From the NCBI RefSeq assembly GCF_000385335.1, contig NZ_ARWA01000001.1:1938001-2002000 (forward strand): a stretch of DNA of 64,000 nucleotides, in the 5' to 3' direction. Positions 55,869 to 64,000 of the stretch are shown here, piece by piece. The stretch is from Methyloferula stellata AR4. GTDB lineage: Bacteria > Pseudomonadota > Alphaproteobacteria > Rhizobiales > Beijerinckiaceae. A program made the translations under genes and the position numbers. The notes under the pieces were generated by a model, which did not search any database, had not been told where the DNA came from, and saw nothing but the letters and a program-made list of their open reading frames with translations. Numbering within the stretch: the first letter of the stretch is position 1; each line of letters begins with the position of its first letter.

Positions 55869-57532
55869 GCGCGGGAGCGGATGAACTCGTCTTCGTGCCG
55901 CTCGGCGGGCTGGGCGAAATCGGCATGAACATGGCCCTTTACGGGTTCGGGCCAAAACAAAGCCGCAAATGGATCATGGTCGATTGCGGCATCGGCTTTG
56001 CCGGTCCCGAGCAGGCAGGCATCGACCTCATCGTGCCGGATACGCGCTTCGTCGAGAAGATCAGGCCGAACCTTTTGGGGCTCATCATCACCCACGCGCA
56101 TGAGGATCATATCGGCGCCGTCGCCGATCTCTGGTCGAGCTTCAAATGCAGGCTCTATGCGACGCCTTTCGCGGCAGGCCTTCTCAAGATGAAAAAGCTT
56201 TCGGAGCCGGGCGCGCCGGAAGTGCCGATCGATATCGTCATGCAAGGCGCGAAAATCTCGCTGGAGCCTTTTTCCATCGAGTTCATCCCCGTCGCGCATT
56301 CCATCCCCGAGGCCTGCGCGCTGGCGATCCGCACGCCCGCGGGCACCGTCCTGCACACGGGCGATTGGAAGATCGATGTGGACCCGGGCCTGGGCAAAGT
56401 CACCGATTCCAAGCGTCTTTCCGCCATAGGCGATGAAGGCGTTTTGGCGCTTATTTGCGATTCCACCAATATATTGCGCGAGGGCATCAGCCCGTCCGAG
56501 GGCGAGGTTGCGAAAACCTTGCGCGAGATCATCGTCGCTTCGACGGGCCGCGTCGTTGTCTCGACCTTCGCGTCGAATGTGGCGCGTATGCGCGCCGTGG
56601 CGCTCGCCGCCATGGCAGCGGAACGCGACGTCGTTTTGGTCGGCCGCTCGATGGATCGCGTTGCGACGGTCGCGCGCGAATGCGGCTATCTCGACGGCAT
56701 CCCGGAATTCCTCTCGATGGAGGCCTTTCCGCATATGCCGCGGGACAAGGTCGTGGTGCTTGCGACGGGCAGCCAGGGCGAGAGGCGCGCGGCACTCGCC
56801 CGCATTTCCGAAAACGATCATCCGGTGGCTTTGAACCCCGGCGACCGCGTGATTTTCTCGTCGCGCACGATCCCCGGCAACGAGCGGGAAGTCGGCCGGA
56901 TCATCAATAATTTCATCCGCCAGGATGTGGAAGTGATCACCGACCGCTCGGCGCTCATCCATGCGTCCGGCCACCCGCGCCGCGGCGAGGTCGCGCAATT
57001 CTACGATTGGATTCGTCCGACAATCGCGGTGCCCGCGCATGGCGAGGAGATCCATCTTGCCGAACATGCGCGATTTGCTGCCTCGCGCGGCGTGCCGCAT
57101 GTCGTCAAGGCGCGCAATGGCGATGTGGTCTTGCTGTCGCCCGGCGAGCCGGGCGTCATCGACGAGGTGCCGCATGGGCGGCTTTATAAGGATGGCAACG
57201 CGCTTTTGCCATCGGATGACGAGAGCATCCACATGCGCCAGAAGCTCGCTTTCGCGGGCATTGTCACGATCGCGCTCGCGCTCAACGACAAGGGCGATCT
57301 CGTCGGGCTGCCGGATGTCGTCTTCGCTGGCCTGCCGATGAAAACGCGTGGCGGCGCGGCAATCGATGCATTGATCGACGAGACTATGTTTCAGACGCTC
57401 GACTCTCTGCCGCGTCAGAAGCGCCGCGATGCGGATATTGTTTCAAGCGCGATCGAAAAGGCCGTCCGCAACGTGGTCGGCAACGTGTGGGGCAAGAAAC
57501 CCACCGTGCATGTGCTGGTGGTCGAGGTTTAG
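55865..57532 (+). CDS. rnj: Ribonuclease J
   Basis: 555-aa metallo-beta-lactamase-fold exo/endoribonuclease of the beta-CASP group, involved in rRNA and mRNA 5' processing. GGLGEIGMNM at the N-terminus, the zinc motif THAHEDHIGA (His77-x-His79-x-Asp81-His82), HSIPEACALAI and HTGDWKID, LICDSTNILREG, and the beta-CASP motifs including HASGHPRRGE. Located after nuo and birA as in many Hyphomicrobiales. ATGA overlap with birA shows coupling. Confidence 0.94.
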   Translation: MSAGADELVFVPLGGLGEIGMNMALYGFGPKQSRKWIMVDCGIGFAGPEQAGIDLIVPDTRFVEKIRPNLLGLIITHAHEDHIGAVADLWSSFKCRLYATPFAAGLLKMKKLSEPGAPEVPIDIVMQGAKISLEPFSIEFIPVAHSIPEACALAIRTPAGTVLHTGDWKIDVDPGLGKVTDSKRLSAIGDEGVLALICDSTNILREGISPSEGEVAKTLREIIVASTGRVVVSTFASNVARMRAVALAAMAAERDVVLVGRSMDRVATVARECGYLDGIPEFLSMEAFPHMPRDKVVVLATGSQGERRAALARISENDHPVALNPGDRVIFSSRTIPGNEREVGRIINNFIRQDVEVITDRSALIHASGHPRRGEVAQFYDWIRPTIAVPAHGEEIHLAEHARFAASRGVPHVVKARNGDVVLLSPGEPGVIDEVPHGRLYKDGNALLPSDDESIHMRQKLAFAGIVTIALALNDKGDLVGLPDVVFAGLPMKTRGGAAIDALIDETMFQTLDSLPRQKRRDADIVSSAIEKAVRNVVGNVWGKKPTVHVLVVEV

Positions 57533-57544
57533 AGGCGCAAGCTT

Positions 57545-57704
57545 CCCTCTCCCCTTGCGGGAGAGGGTGGTTGGCGGAGCCAACCGGGTGAGGGGTGACA
57601 TCGCCAGCCCACACGGCCGACGTCTTTTGCTGTCACCCCTGAATGATTGTGCGACCCCTCATCCGTCATGCTGCGCATGACACCTTCTCCCGCAAGGGGA
57701 GAAG
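57545..57704. repeat. P2 composite palindromic repeat (long copy)
   Basis: CCCTCTCCC-CTTGC-GGGAGAGGG, GGTTGGC-GGA-GCCAACC, GGTGAGGGGTGACA...TGTCACCCCT, a second CCCCTCATCC arm, TCATGC-TGC-GCATGA, and CCTTCTCCC-GCAA-GGGGAGAAGG. Longer in the middle than the copies at 7149 and 28191. Between convergent rnj and ndh. Confidence 0.87.
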
Positions 57705-57734
57705 GACCCGCGCCAGCCTTTGCGGATATGCCGT

Positions 57735-59030
57735 TTACGTATCCTCTTCCGCCGTGTACTTCGACCATTTCGGCACTTGCGAGATGATCCGCGCGCTGCG
57801 CTGAAGCGTCAGGAATTGCCAGAGCCAGGTAAAGGCGACGACGAAACGGTTTCTGATTCCGATCAGAAAATAGACGTGCGCCAGGCTCCAGAAGAGCCAG
57901 CCGATAAAGCCTTTGAGCGCGAAACTCTGGTTCGGCAGTTTGACCACGGCGATCCTTCGGCCGATCGTCGCGAGATCGCCCTGGTGCTTATAGGCGAAGG
58001 GCGGCGGCGCGGGCTTATTCTTGAGGCGGCTCGCAATCAGCTTGGCGACATATTTGCCCATTTGCTTCGCCGCGGGGGCGATGCCCGGCACGCTTTTGCC
58101 GCCATTGTAGAAGACGGCCGCCGTGTCGCCCACGGCGAAAATATCGGGATGGTCCGGCACGGAGAGATCGGGCAGGACTTCGACGCGGCCGGCATAATCG
58201 GCCGGCGCACCAATCCATTTCGCGGCCGGCGAAGCGACGACGCCCGCCGCCCAAATGACCGTATGCGCGTCGATGCGGCCGCCTTCGATATCGACGCCGG
58301 CCTTATCGCATTTCGTCACGCGGGTTCCGGTCATGACCTCGACGCCCATTTTTTCGAGCGACTTCTGCGTATAGGCCGAGAGATCTTCAGGGAACGACGG
58401 CAGGACGCGCGGACCCGCCTCGATCAAGATGATGCGGGCCGAGGCCGGGTCGACTTCACGGAATTCGGGCGGCAAGGTTTGCAGCGCCACTTCCGCGATG
58501 GCGCCTGCCATCTCGACGCCGGTCGGACCGGCGCCCACGATCACGAAGGTCAAAAGCGAGCGCTGCTTGGCGCCATCGTCCGTCAGCTCGGCTTCTTCGA
58601 AAGCGATCAAAAGGCGGCGGCGAAGCTCAGTCGCATCGGTGATGCGCTTCAGGCCCGGCGCGTCCCGCTCCCATTCGTCGTGGCCGAAATAGGAATGCGT
58701 CGCGCCGGTCGCGAGCACAAGATAATCGTAAGGAAGATCGATCGAATCCGTGTGGACGATTTTGGCAGCCGTATCGACGCCGGTGACTTCCGCCATGATC
58801 ACGCGGGCATTGGGTTGCGCGCGAAGAATGCCGCGGATCGGCCAGGCGATATCGGCCGGCGATAAGACGGCTGTCGCGACCTGATAAAGCAGGGGCTGAA
58901 AGCAATGATGGTTTTGCCGGTCGGTCAAGGTGATGCAAACCGGGAGATCTTTGAGACCTCTAGCCACTTCGAGGCCGCCGAATCCGCCGCCGACAATGAC
59001 CACGTGGGGAAGTTTTGAGTTAAGGTCCAC
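57735..59030 (-). CDS. ndh: Type II NADH dehydrogenase (NDH-2)
   Basis: 431-aa FAD-dependent NADH:quinone oxidoreductase, non-pumping. VVIVGGGFGGLEVARGL (FAD fold, residues about 10-26), YDYLVLATGATHSYFGHDEW, FVIVGAGPTGVEMAGAIAE (NADH fold), HTVIWAAGV and IFAVGDTAA are diagnostic. The C-terminal HVYFLIGIRNRFVVAFTWLW segment is the membrane anchor. It gives the cell an alternative to the nuo complex for NADH oxidation when proton pumping is not wanted. Transcribed divergently from glcB. Confidence 0.93.
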   Translation of the reverse strand: MDLNSKLPHVVIVGGGFGGLEVARGLKDLPVCITLTDRQNHHCFQPLLYQVATAVLSPADIAWPIRGILRAQPNARVIMAEVTGVDTAAKIVHTDSIDLPYDYLVLATGATHSYFGHDEWERDAPGLKRITDATELRRRLLIAFEEAELTDDGAKQRSLLTFVIVGAGPTGVEMAGAIAEVALQTLPPEFREVDPASARIILIEAGPRVLPSFPEDLSAYTQKSLEKMGVEVMTGTRVTKCDKAGVDIEGGRIDAHTVIWAAGVVASPAAKWIGAPADYAGRVEVLPDLSVPDHPDIFAVGDTAAVFYNGGKSVPGIAPAAKQMGKYVAKLIASRLKNKPAPPPFAYKHQGDLATIGRRIAVVKLPNQSFALKGFIGWLFWSLAHVYFLIGIRNRFVVAFTWLWQFLTLQRSARIISQVPKWSKYTAEEDT

Positions 59031-59353
59031 GATTGAATTTCTCGCGTTGCATCAACATCTAAGCATAGACCGGAAAAAGCACGTCTTTCGGACGGAATCC
59101 CAGGCCCGACGCGCGATTCCATCAAACCAATGTGATCGCACTGGCAAGGCTGTAAAGCGGTAAATCGCCGCTGTCATTACCAATTTAGACTTTTCCGGAA
59201 TTGGCATCGGTTGCGCTGGCGCAATCCGCTGAGGCCGCATTGCTGCCATTCTCAGCCGAAGGTCCACATTCTAAAGGCTGCTTGCGGCGAATATCTTGTA
59301 CTCCAGTGAACGAATCACCTCTTCGGGGTCTCTTACGACAAGATGGGTTGAAC
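59031..59353. other. Divergent spacer between ndh and glcB
   Basis: 323 bases that should hold both promoters. Only a weak dyad AGCGG-N7-CCGCT (59156-59172) was seen. The glcB frame is open from 59201, but the added residues have no family likeness and are taken as leader. Confidence 0.4.
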
Positions 59354-61531
59354 ATGGATAACACGTTCTTAGGCGGCTTGCGGTGCGCCACTCTTCTTCG
59401 CGATTTCATCGTAAACGAAGCCTTGCCGGGAACAGGGGTCGCGCCGGAGCAATTTGCCTCGGGCTTGGCAGCACTCGTCGCCGATTTCAGCCCTTTGATT
59501 CGCGCCCAACTCCAGGTTCGTGATCTCCTGCAGGAGGAGATCGACGCCTATCATCATCGGCGGGCCGGCAAGCCCCTCGATATGGCTGATTATGAGGCCT
59601 TTTTGCGGATCATCGGCTATCTCGTGCCGGAGCCGGGAACGGTCGCCGTGCGCACCGACCATGTCGACGATCCGATTGCCCAGATTCCCGGCCCGCAGCT
59701 TGTGGTGCCTGCGTCGAACCCGCGTTATGCGCTCAACGCGGCCAATGCGCGCTGGGGCAGCCTTTATGACGCGCTCTATGGCACGGATGCCATCCCGGAA
59801 ACGGAAGGGGCCGAGCGGGGCAAGAAATTCAACAAGGTGCGCGCCGCGCGCGTGATCGCCTTCGTGCGGGATTTTCTCGACGAAGCCGTGCCGCTCGCGC
59901 ATGGCAGCCATAAAAGCGCGATCGGCTACCGCGTCGAAGACGGCCAGCTTGTCGTCGAACTCGACGGCGGCGGCCAAAGCGGTCTGCTCCAGAGCGAACA
60001 ATTCGCGGGCTTTGTGGGCGAGGCCGCAAGTCCCGCGCTCGTGCTGCTCGTCAATCATGGCCTGCACATCGAGATCAAGATCGACCGCACGTCGGATATC
60101 GGCCACGACGACGCGGCGGGCATTTCCGACGTTGTGCTCGAATCGGCGGTGACGACCATCGTCGATCTCGAAGACAGCGTGTCGGCCGTCGATGCGCAGG
60201 ACAAAGTCGAGGTCTATCGTGCCTGGCTCGGCCTCATGAAGGGAAGCCTCACGGCCTCGTTCGAAAAATCCGGCCGTACCGTCGAGCGCAAGCTGGCGCC
60301 GAACCGCACCTACACCGCGCCAGACGGCGGCACGCTCACTTTGCCGGGGCGCAGCCTCATGCTGGTGCGCAACGTCGGTCATCACATGCTGACCGATGCC
60401 GTGCTCGACGAAGAAGGCCAGCCGGTGCCGGAAACGATCATCGATGCCGCGGTCACGGCGCTCATCGGCATTCACGACCTGAAGCGCGCGGATGGTCCGC
60501 GCAATAGCGCGATGGGCTCGATCTATATCGTGAAGCCCAAAATGCACGGGCCGGCCGAAGTCGAACTGGCGGATGCTCTCTTCGCACGGGTCGAGTCCAT
60601 GCTCGGCCTGCCGAAGTTCACGCTGAAAATGGGCATTATGGACGAGGAGCGCCGCACTACGGTCAATCTGAAGGCCTGCCTCAATGCGGCGCCGGACCGC
60701 GTCGTCTTCATCAATACGGGCTTCCTCGACCGCACCGGCGACGAGATCCATACGTCGATGGAAGCGGGCCCGATGATCCGCAAGAATGCGATGAAGAAGA
60801 CGCCCTGGCTCGACGCTTACGAGAAATCCAATGTCGATGTCGGCCTTGCCTGCGGCCTTCCGGGCCATGCGCAGATAGGCAAGGGCATGTGGGCCGCGCC
60901 CGACCGTATGGCCGATATGCTTGCGCAGAAGATCGAACATCCGCTGGCCGGCGCCAATACGGCCTGGGTGCCGTCGCCGACGGCCGCCACTTTGCACGCG
61001 TTGCATTATCACCGCGTCGATGTGTTCAAGCGGCAGGAGGATCTGCGCAAGAGCATGAAGCCCTGGCTGGAGCAAATTCTCACAATGCCGCTCGCGCGCG
61101 TCAATTGGGACCCGGGCGACGTGCAGGAAGAACTCGACAATAATTGCCAGAGCATTCTGGGCTATGTCGTGCGCTGGATCGACCAGGGCGTCGGCTGTTC
61201 CAAAGTGCCGGACATAGACGATGTCGGGCTGATGGAAGATCGCGCGACCTTGCGCATTTCGAGCCAGCATGTCGCCAATTGGCTGCGCCACGGGATCGTC
61301 ACAGAAGCCCAGGTGACGGCGACCCTGCATCGCATGGCCGAGATTGTCGATCGGCAAAACCGCGACGATCCTTTCTATCGTCCGATGGCGCCTGCCTTCG
61401 ACGGGCCGGCCTTCAAGGCGGCTTGCGATCTGATCTTCAAGGGCCGCACGCAGCCGAACGGCTATACCGAATGGATCCTGCATGAGCGCCGCCGCGAGGT
61501 GAAGGCAGCCCAACTACTGGCGGCATCCTGA
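59354..61531 (+). CDS. glcB: Malate synthase G
   Basis: 725-aa TIM-barrel enzyme condensing glyoxylate with acetyl-CoA to malate. [103 protein letters not shown] and [19 protein letters not shown] are typical of form G. The ATG at 59354 gives family length. It allows growth on glycolate or glyoxylate without isocitrate lyase being nearby. It could consume glycolate-derived glyoxylate from the haloacetate dehalogenase encoded at 33605, but the genes are not linked. Confidence 0.96.
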   Translation: MDNTFLGGLRCATLLRDFIVNEALPGTGVAPEQFASGLAALVADFSPLIRAQLQVRDLLQEEIDAYHHRRAGKPLDMADYEAFLRIIGYLVPEPGTVAVRTDHVDDPIAQIPGPQLVVPASNPRYALNAANARWGSLYDALYGTDAIPETEGAERGKKFNKVRAARVIAFVRDFLDEAVPLAHGSHKSAIGYRVEDGQLVVELDGGGQSGLLQSEQFAGFVGEAASPALVLLVNHGLHIEIKIDRTSDIGHDDAAGISDVVLESAVTTIVDLEDSVSAVDAQDKVEVYRAWLGLMKGSLTASFEKSGRTVERKLAPNRTYTAPDGGTLTLPGRSLMLVRNVGHHMLTDAVLDEEGQPVPETIIDAAVTALIGIHDLKRADGPRNSAMGSIYIVKPKMHGPAEVELADALFARVESMLGLPKFTLKMGIMDEERRTTVNLKACLNAAPDRVVFINTGFLDRTGDEIHTSMEAGPMIRKNAMKKTPWLDAYEKSNVDVGLACGLPGHAQIGKGMWAAPDRMADMLAQKIEHPLAGANTAWVPSPTAATLHALHYHRVDVFKRQEDLRKSMKPWLEQILTMPLARVNWDPGDVQEELDNNCQSILGYVVRWIDQGVGCSKVPDIDDVGLMEDRATLRISSQHVANWLRHGIVTEAQVTATLHRMAEIVDRQNRDDPFYRPMAPAFDGPAFKAACDLIFKGRTQPNGYTEWILHERRREVKAAQLLAAS

Positions 61532-61677
61532 CGCGCCTCTAAGCCCTTTTCCCGCCTGATGGCGCATCCCGGCGGCTTTCCCCTATGGGTGGCCGCAGGC
61601 GTGCCGATCTGCTATCAGCGGGGAAATTTGGCGGGCGCGGGCGTCGTGCCGCCGCATCGAGGCTCAAGGTCGGGATC

Positions 61678-61917
61678 ATGGACGAGGAAGAAGCGGAATT
61701 TTCGGTAGATCAGGCCGATGAAGAGAGCATTCTGGTCACGCATCGCGCGGAGGCCCATCGCTACGCCTATTTCATCACGAAAGACGGTGAAAAGCGCATC
61801 CTCGGCGACAATGTCACGATAGGCAATAATGGGACGCTGAACGATGCGAGCGTCTTCGGCGCGGACGCGCGGGCTTTTGCCGAGACCGAGGCGCGCAAGC
61901 GCAATCTGATCGATTAA
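61678..61917 (+). CDS. Hypothetical protein, 79 aa
   Basis: Small acidic protein beginning MDEEEAEFSVDQADEESI, then HRYAYFITKDGEKRILGDNV, DASVFGADARAFAETEARKR. No signal peptide or membrane segment. AAGGT is seven bases before the ATG; longer in-frame starts run through a Gly/Arg-rich stretch without family character. A free-standing gene 146 bases after glcB. Function unknown. Confidence 0.6.
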   Translation: MDEEEAEFSVDQADEESILVTHRAEAHRYAYFITKDGEKRILGDNVTIGNNGTLNDASVFGADARAFAETEARKRNLID

Positions 61918-61940
61918 GCGCGCCTGCCACCCTGGTGGCT

Positions 61941-62043
61941 GTCATGCCCGGCCTTGAGCCGGGCATCCACGAACGCAGTTTGACGAAGGGTACGACCCTT
62001 TTAGCGATTGGGCTTGGATGCGCGGATCAAGTCCGCGCATGAC
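61941..62043. repeat. P5 palindromic repeat (GTCATGCCCGG family)
   Basis: GTCATGCCCGGCCTTGAGCC-GGGCATCCAC and, inverted, GGATGCGCGGATCAAGTCC-GCGCATGAC, separated by about 45 bases. A type common in alphaproteobacterial genomes; only copy here. Between convergent genes. Confidence 0.8.
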
Positions 62044-62062
62044 GCACGGAAAGGTCCGTGCC

Positions 62063-62521
62063 CTACCTCTTCGGCCCGACCCGCTCCAGCCACGTCCAGG
62101 CGAGGCATCGTTCGAAATCGGTAAGCCACTCGATATCGTCCGGATGATCGGCGAGACCGACCTCCGTGCGCACAGCCGACCAGGGATTTTCCGACGGCAG
62201 ATAATCGGCCCGCGTCGCTAATTTGATATTTTCATGCAGCATCTGCCAGAGCTTGTCGGCGCCGACGGTCTGCGCCGCGACCGCGATCGTGCAAATGGGG
62301 TTTTCCGCCTGTACGGTCGCCAGCAGGAGCTTGCCGGAGCGTGTCACCCATAATTTGCGGCCCGGAATATTCGGAACGTCGAATTCGCCATCGGCGGCGA
62401 CCAGCGGACGCAGGACATCGACAGCGGCATCCGTCACGTCGGTGCGATGCGAGCGATAGGATTTATTTGTCTGGAGATTGACGTGCCAGATGTGCGGCCG
62501 CCGGTCGACGATATCGAGCAT
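62063..62521 (-). CDS. Hypothetical protein, 152 aa, downstream of lipB
   Basis: Mixed alpha/beta soluble protein. VNLQTNKSYRSHRTDVTDAA, FDVPNIPGRKLWVTRSGKLL, LATVQAENPICTIAVAAQTV, and WLTDFERCLAWTWLE are notable; Trp content is high at the C-terminus. Starts four bases after the lipB stop, so it is cotranscribed with lipB. Family not recognised. Confidence 0.65.
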   Translation of the reverse strand: MLDIVDRRPHIWHVNLQTNKSYRSHRTDVTDAAVDVLRPLVAADGEFDVPNIPGRKLWVTRSGKLLLATVQAENPICTIAVAAQTVGADKLWQMLHENIKLATRADYLPSENPWSAVRTEVGLADHPDDIEWLTDFERCLAWTWLERVGPKR

Positions 62522-62525
62522 GATC

Positions 62526-63257
62526 TCAACTGCCTGCTTTCGCCGGTTCTGTCGCGCCGAAAATGGTCTCGAACTCGCGGCGCAGGATCATATCGACCTC
62601 ATCCATCGTTACGATCAAGCCGAGATCGCCGAGGCTCGTCACGCCATAATGCTGGGCAGCGATGCCGCATGGCACGATGCCGGAAAAATGCGAAAGCTCC
62701 GGCTCGACATTCAGCGAAATGCCGTGAAACGAGACCCAATGGCGCAGGCGTATGCCGAGCGCCGCGATCTTATCCTCGGCGCTCTCGCCATCAGGGCCTT
62801 TCGGCTTTTCGGGCCGCTTGACCCAGACGCCGACGCGGTCCTCGCGCCGCTCCCCACTGACATTGAAAGCCGCAAGCGTCGCGATGATCCAGCTTTCCAA
62901 GGCGGCGACAAAGGCGCGCACGTCCTGCCTGCGGCGTTTCAGGTCGAGCATGACATAGGCGACGCGCTGGCCGGGACCATGATAGGTGAATTGGCCGCCG
63001 CGGCCGCTCTTATGGACGGGAAAGCGCGCTTCTTTCAGATCGCAGTCCTTGGCCGAGGTTCCCGCCGTGTAAAGCGGCGGATGCTCGAGCAGCCACACCT
63101 GTTCGGGCGCGGTGCCGGACGCGATCGCCTCCGCCCGCGCCTCCATTTCGGCGACGGCCCGCGTATAATCGATGAAACCCTCGGAAATGTGCCATTCGAC
63201 CGGCGGGGCGTCCGGCATCGGCAAAAACGAAGGTTTCAGGTTCTCGCGGCGCGACAT
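62526..63257 (-). CDS. lipB: Lipoyl(octanoyl) transferase LipB
   Basis: 243 aa from the ATG at 63257; a GTG at 63314 would add 19 basic residues without family match. LipB moves octanoate from ACP to lipoyl domains of keto-acid dehydrogenases. [40 protein letters not shown], and [20 protein letters not shown] with the nucleophilic Cys are present, together with [13 protein letters not shown]. An insertion of Pro/Lys residues ([16 protein letters not shown]) lies before the conserved Lys region, as in several alphaproteobacteria. Confidence 0.93.
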   Translation of the reverse strand: MSRRENLKPSFLPMPDAPPVEWHISEGFIDYTRAVAEMEARAEAIASGTAPEQVWLLEHPPLYTAGTSAKDCDLKEARFPVHKSGRGGQFTYHGPGQRVAYVMLDLKRRRQDVRAFVAALESWIIATLAAFNVSGERREDRVGVWVKRPEKPKGPDGESAEDKIAALGIRLRHWVSFHGISLNVEPELSHFSGIVPCGIAAQHYGVTSLGDLGLIVTMDEVDMILRREFETIFGATEPAKAGS

Positions 63258-63399
63258 TCTCTTCGTCCGGCCTTTGGTTTCTCTTGTAGATGTGTCTCTT
63301 CGATCATTCCACACGAACGGAGCCTTGTCAGGCCCGGCCCGATTTGTTAGACGACGCCACTCCCGATGTCGCCGTCACAGGTCTGTCGTGCGGGAATTC

Positions 63400-63484
63400 G
63401 CGGCCATGGCGGAATTGGTAGACGCGCTAGCTTGAGGTGCTAGTGGGGAGACCCGTGGAGGTTCGAGTCCTCTTGGCCGCACCA
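63400..63484 (+). tRNA. tRNA-Leu (GAG anticodon), CCA encoded
   Basis: Acceptor arms GCGGCCA / TGGCCGC pair fully. The D-arm contains GGAATTGGTAGACGCG, the anticodon stem-loop GCTAG-CTTGAGG-TGCTAG reads GAG, a long variable arm (TGGGGAGACCC) marks a class II tRNA, and GGAGG-TTCGAGT-CCTC is the T-arm. ACCA closes the 3' end. Confidence 0.96.
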
Positions 63485-63519
63485 TTATATTGATTTTATT
63501 GCACTATTAAACTTTTTGT

Positions 63520-63542
63520 CCTCGGCTTTCGCCAAGCTGAGG
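63520..63542 (+). terminator. Stem-loop downstream of tRNA-Leu, possible terminator
   Basis: CCTCGGCTT-TCGCC-AAGCTGAGG: nine pairs, one of them G-T. It lies 36 bases after the tRNA. The T-run (CTTTTTG) lies before rather than after the stem, so simple intrinsic termination on this strand is doubtful. Confidence 0.3.
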
Positions 63543-63682
63543 GAAGGGAGTTTTCGTGCATTCCGGCCGAGAATCGATCCGCCGCGAGCCGCTCTCAAGC
63601 TTTGCGCCGGCAGCGATTAAAACCGGAGCCGTCGAAACCATTTCCGGCGCTCGTCATTGGTCCCCGCACGAAAGGAGAGACC

Positions 63683-63991
63683 ATGACGACAACTTTCAAA
63701 AAAGCTGCGATCGCGGCAATAACGGCCGTCACGCTTGGAGCGGCGGCGGTTGCAACGATCTCGCCCGCCGAGGCGCAGCATTTTCACAGCGGATTTGGCG
63801 GATTCCACGGCGGTTACGGCCATGGCGGCTGGGGCCGCGGCGGTGCCGCGCTTGGCCTCGGAATCGCCGGCGCGGCGATCGCCAGCGCAGCGGCCTCTAA
63901 TTATTATTACAATCAGCCCTATGGCTACGGCTATTACGGGTCTGCGCCCTATGGGTATGGCTACGCCCCTTATGGTTATAACGGCTACTGA
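63683..63991 (+). CDS. Small secreted Gly/Tyr-rich protein
   Basis: 102 aa from an ATG with AAAGGAG at seven bases. Signal peptide: basic TTTFKK, core AAIAAITAVTLGAAAVATI and cleavage after SPAEA. The mature part is low-complexity: HFHSGFGGFHGGYGHGGWGR, an Ala-rich hydrophobic patch (ALGLGIAGAAIASAAAS) and a Tyr/Gly/Pro tail with PYGYGYYGSAPYGYGYAPYG. Similar short proteins are common in Hyphomicrobiales and often listed as hypothetical; a surface or matrix role is guessed. The ORF ends nine bases before the window edge. Confidence 0.75.
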   Translation: MTTTFKKAAIAAITAVTLGAAAVATISPAEAQHFHSGFGGFHGGYGHGGWGRGGAALGLGIAGAAIASAAASNYYYNQPYGYGYYGSAPYGYGYAPYGYNGY

Positions 63992-64000
63992 GGGAAAGCC

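Noticed and set aside
7149-57704. CRISPR array or transposon ends formed by the repeats
   Set aside because: Repeats are dispersed single palindromic elements without regular spacers, target duplications or transposase genes.
59369-61513. 714-codon frame antisense to malate synthase
   Set aside because: Mirror of glcB; no recognisable domain and biased composition.

Overview
The window is chromosomal DNA from an alphaproteobacterium. It is probably a member of Hyphomicrobiales (Rhizobiales), perhaps near Beijerinckiaceae. The reasons are the GC-rich coding style, the single 14-gene nuo operon with extra small genes, the HemP / IsdG-type heme genes with iron-control-like sites, FixK-type boxes, and several dispersed palindromic repeat families typical of that order. 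The taxon is an inference. No phage, transposase or CRISPR array was seen; most of the window is core genome.

Layout. 1-1.5 kb: the end of an outer-membrane autotransporter barrel, then hemP and an IsdG-type heme oxygenase diverging from a stretch of palindromes. 1.5-8.8 kb: late cobalamin synthesis (cobU, cobS, a tyrosine-phosphatase-like gene, bluB, cobT, cobD, cbiB, cobQ), covering aminopropanol attachment, lower-ligand synthesis and activation, and nucleotide loop assembly. 8.8-13.6 kb: an unknown 94-aa protein, an overlooked 33-aa membrane protein under a FixK/FNR-type box, dusA, a ribbon-helix-helix protein, a DJ-1/PfpI protein, a DUF815 ATPase and a bacterial globin. 13.9-18.4 kb: yajC-secD-secF followed by bacterial counterparts of mitochondrial complex I assembly factors NDUFAF3 and NDUFAF6. 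18.6-28.2 kb: ileS, lspA, a secreted hypothetical, an M16 peptidase pair and mutL. 28.3-38.6 kb: a secreted LprI/DUF3298-like protein, purD, rsmD, an RluB-type pseudouridine synthase, tadA, a fluoroacetate-dehalogenase-like hydrolase, ispH, an unknown gene and recG.

39.5-57.5 kb: the complete nuoA-N operon, running on into birA and RNase J. Its oddities are a FlK-like (fluoroacetyl-CoA thioesterase family) gene inserted between nuoC and nuoD, a coiled-coil gene and a 27-codon doubly overlapping ORF between nuoF and nuoG, and a palindromic repeat translated as the C-terminal tail of NuoM. 57.7-64 kb: a type II NADH dehydrogenase, malate synthase G, lipB, tRNA-Leu(GAG) and small proteins.

Together the genes point to a respiring organism that makes cobalamin, takes up heme, and has two NADH dehydrogenases. 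It also appears to carry two enzymes of families that act on fluoroacetate or fluoroacetyl-CoA. Malate synthase G could take up the glyoxylate that the dehalogenation product (glycolate) would yield. Five palindromic repeat families, here called P1-P5, are scattered between genes. All family assignments come from recognising motifs and remembered sequences; no database search was possible.
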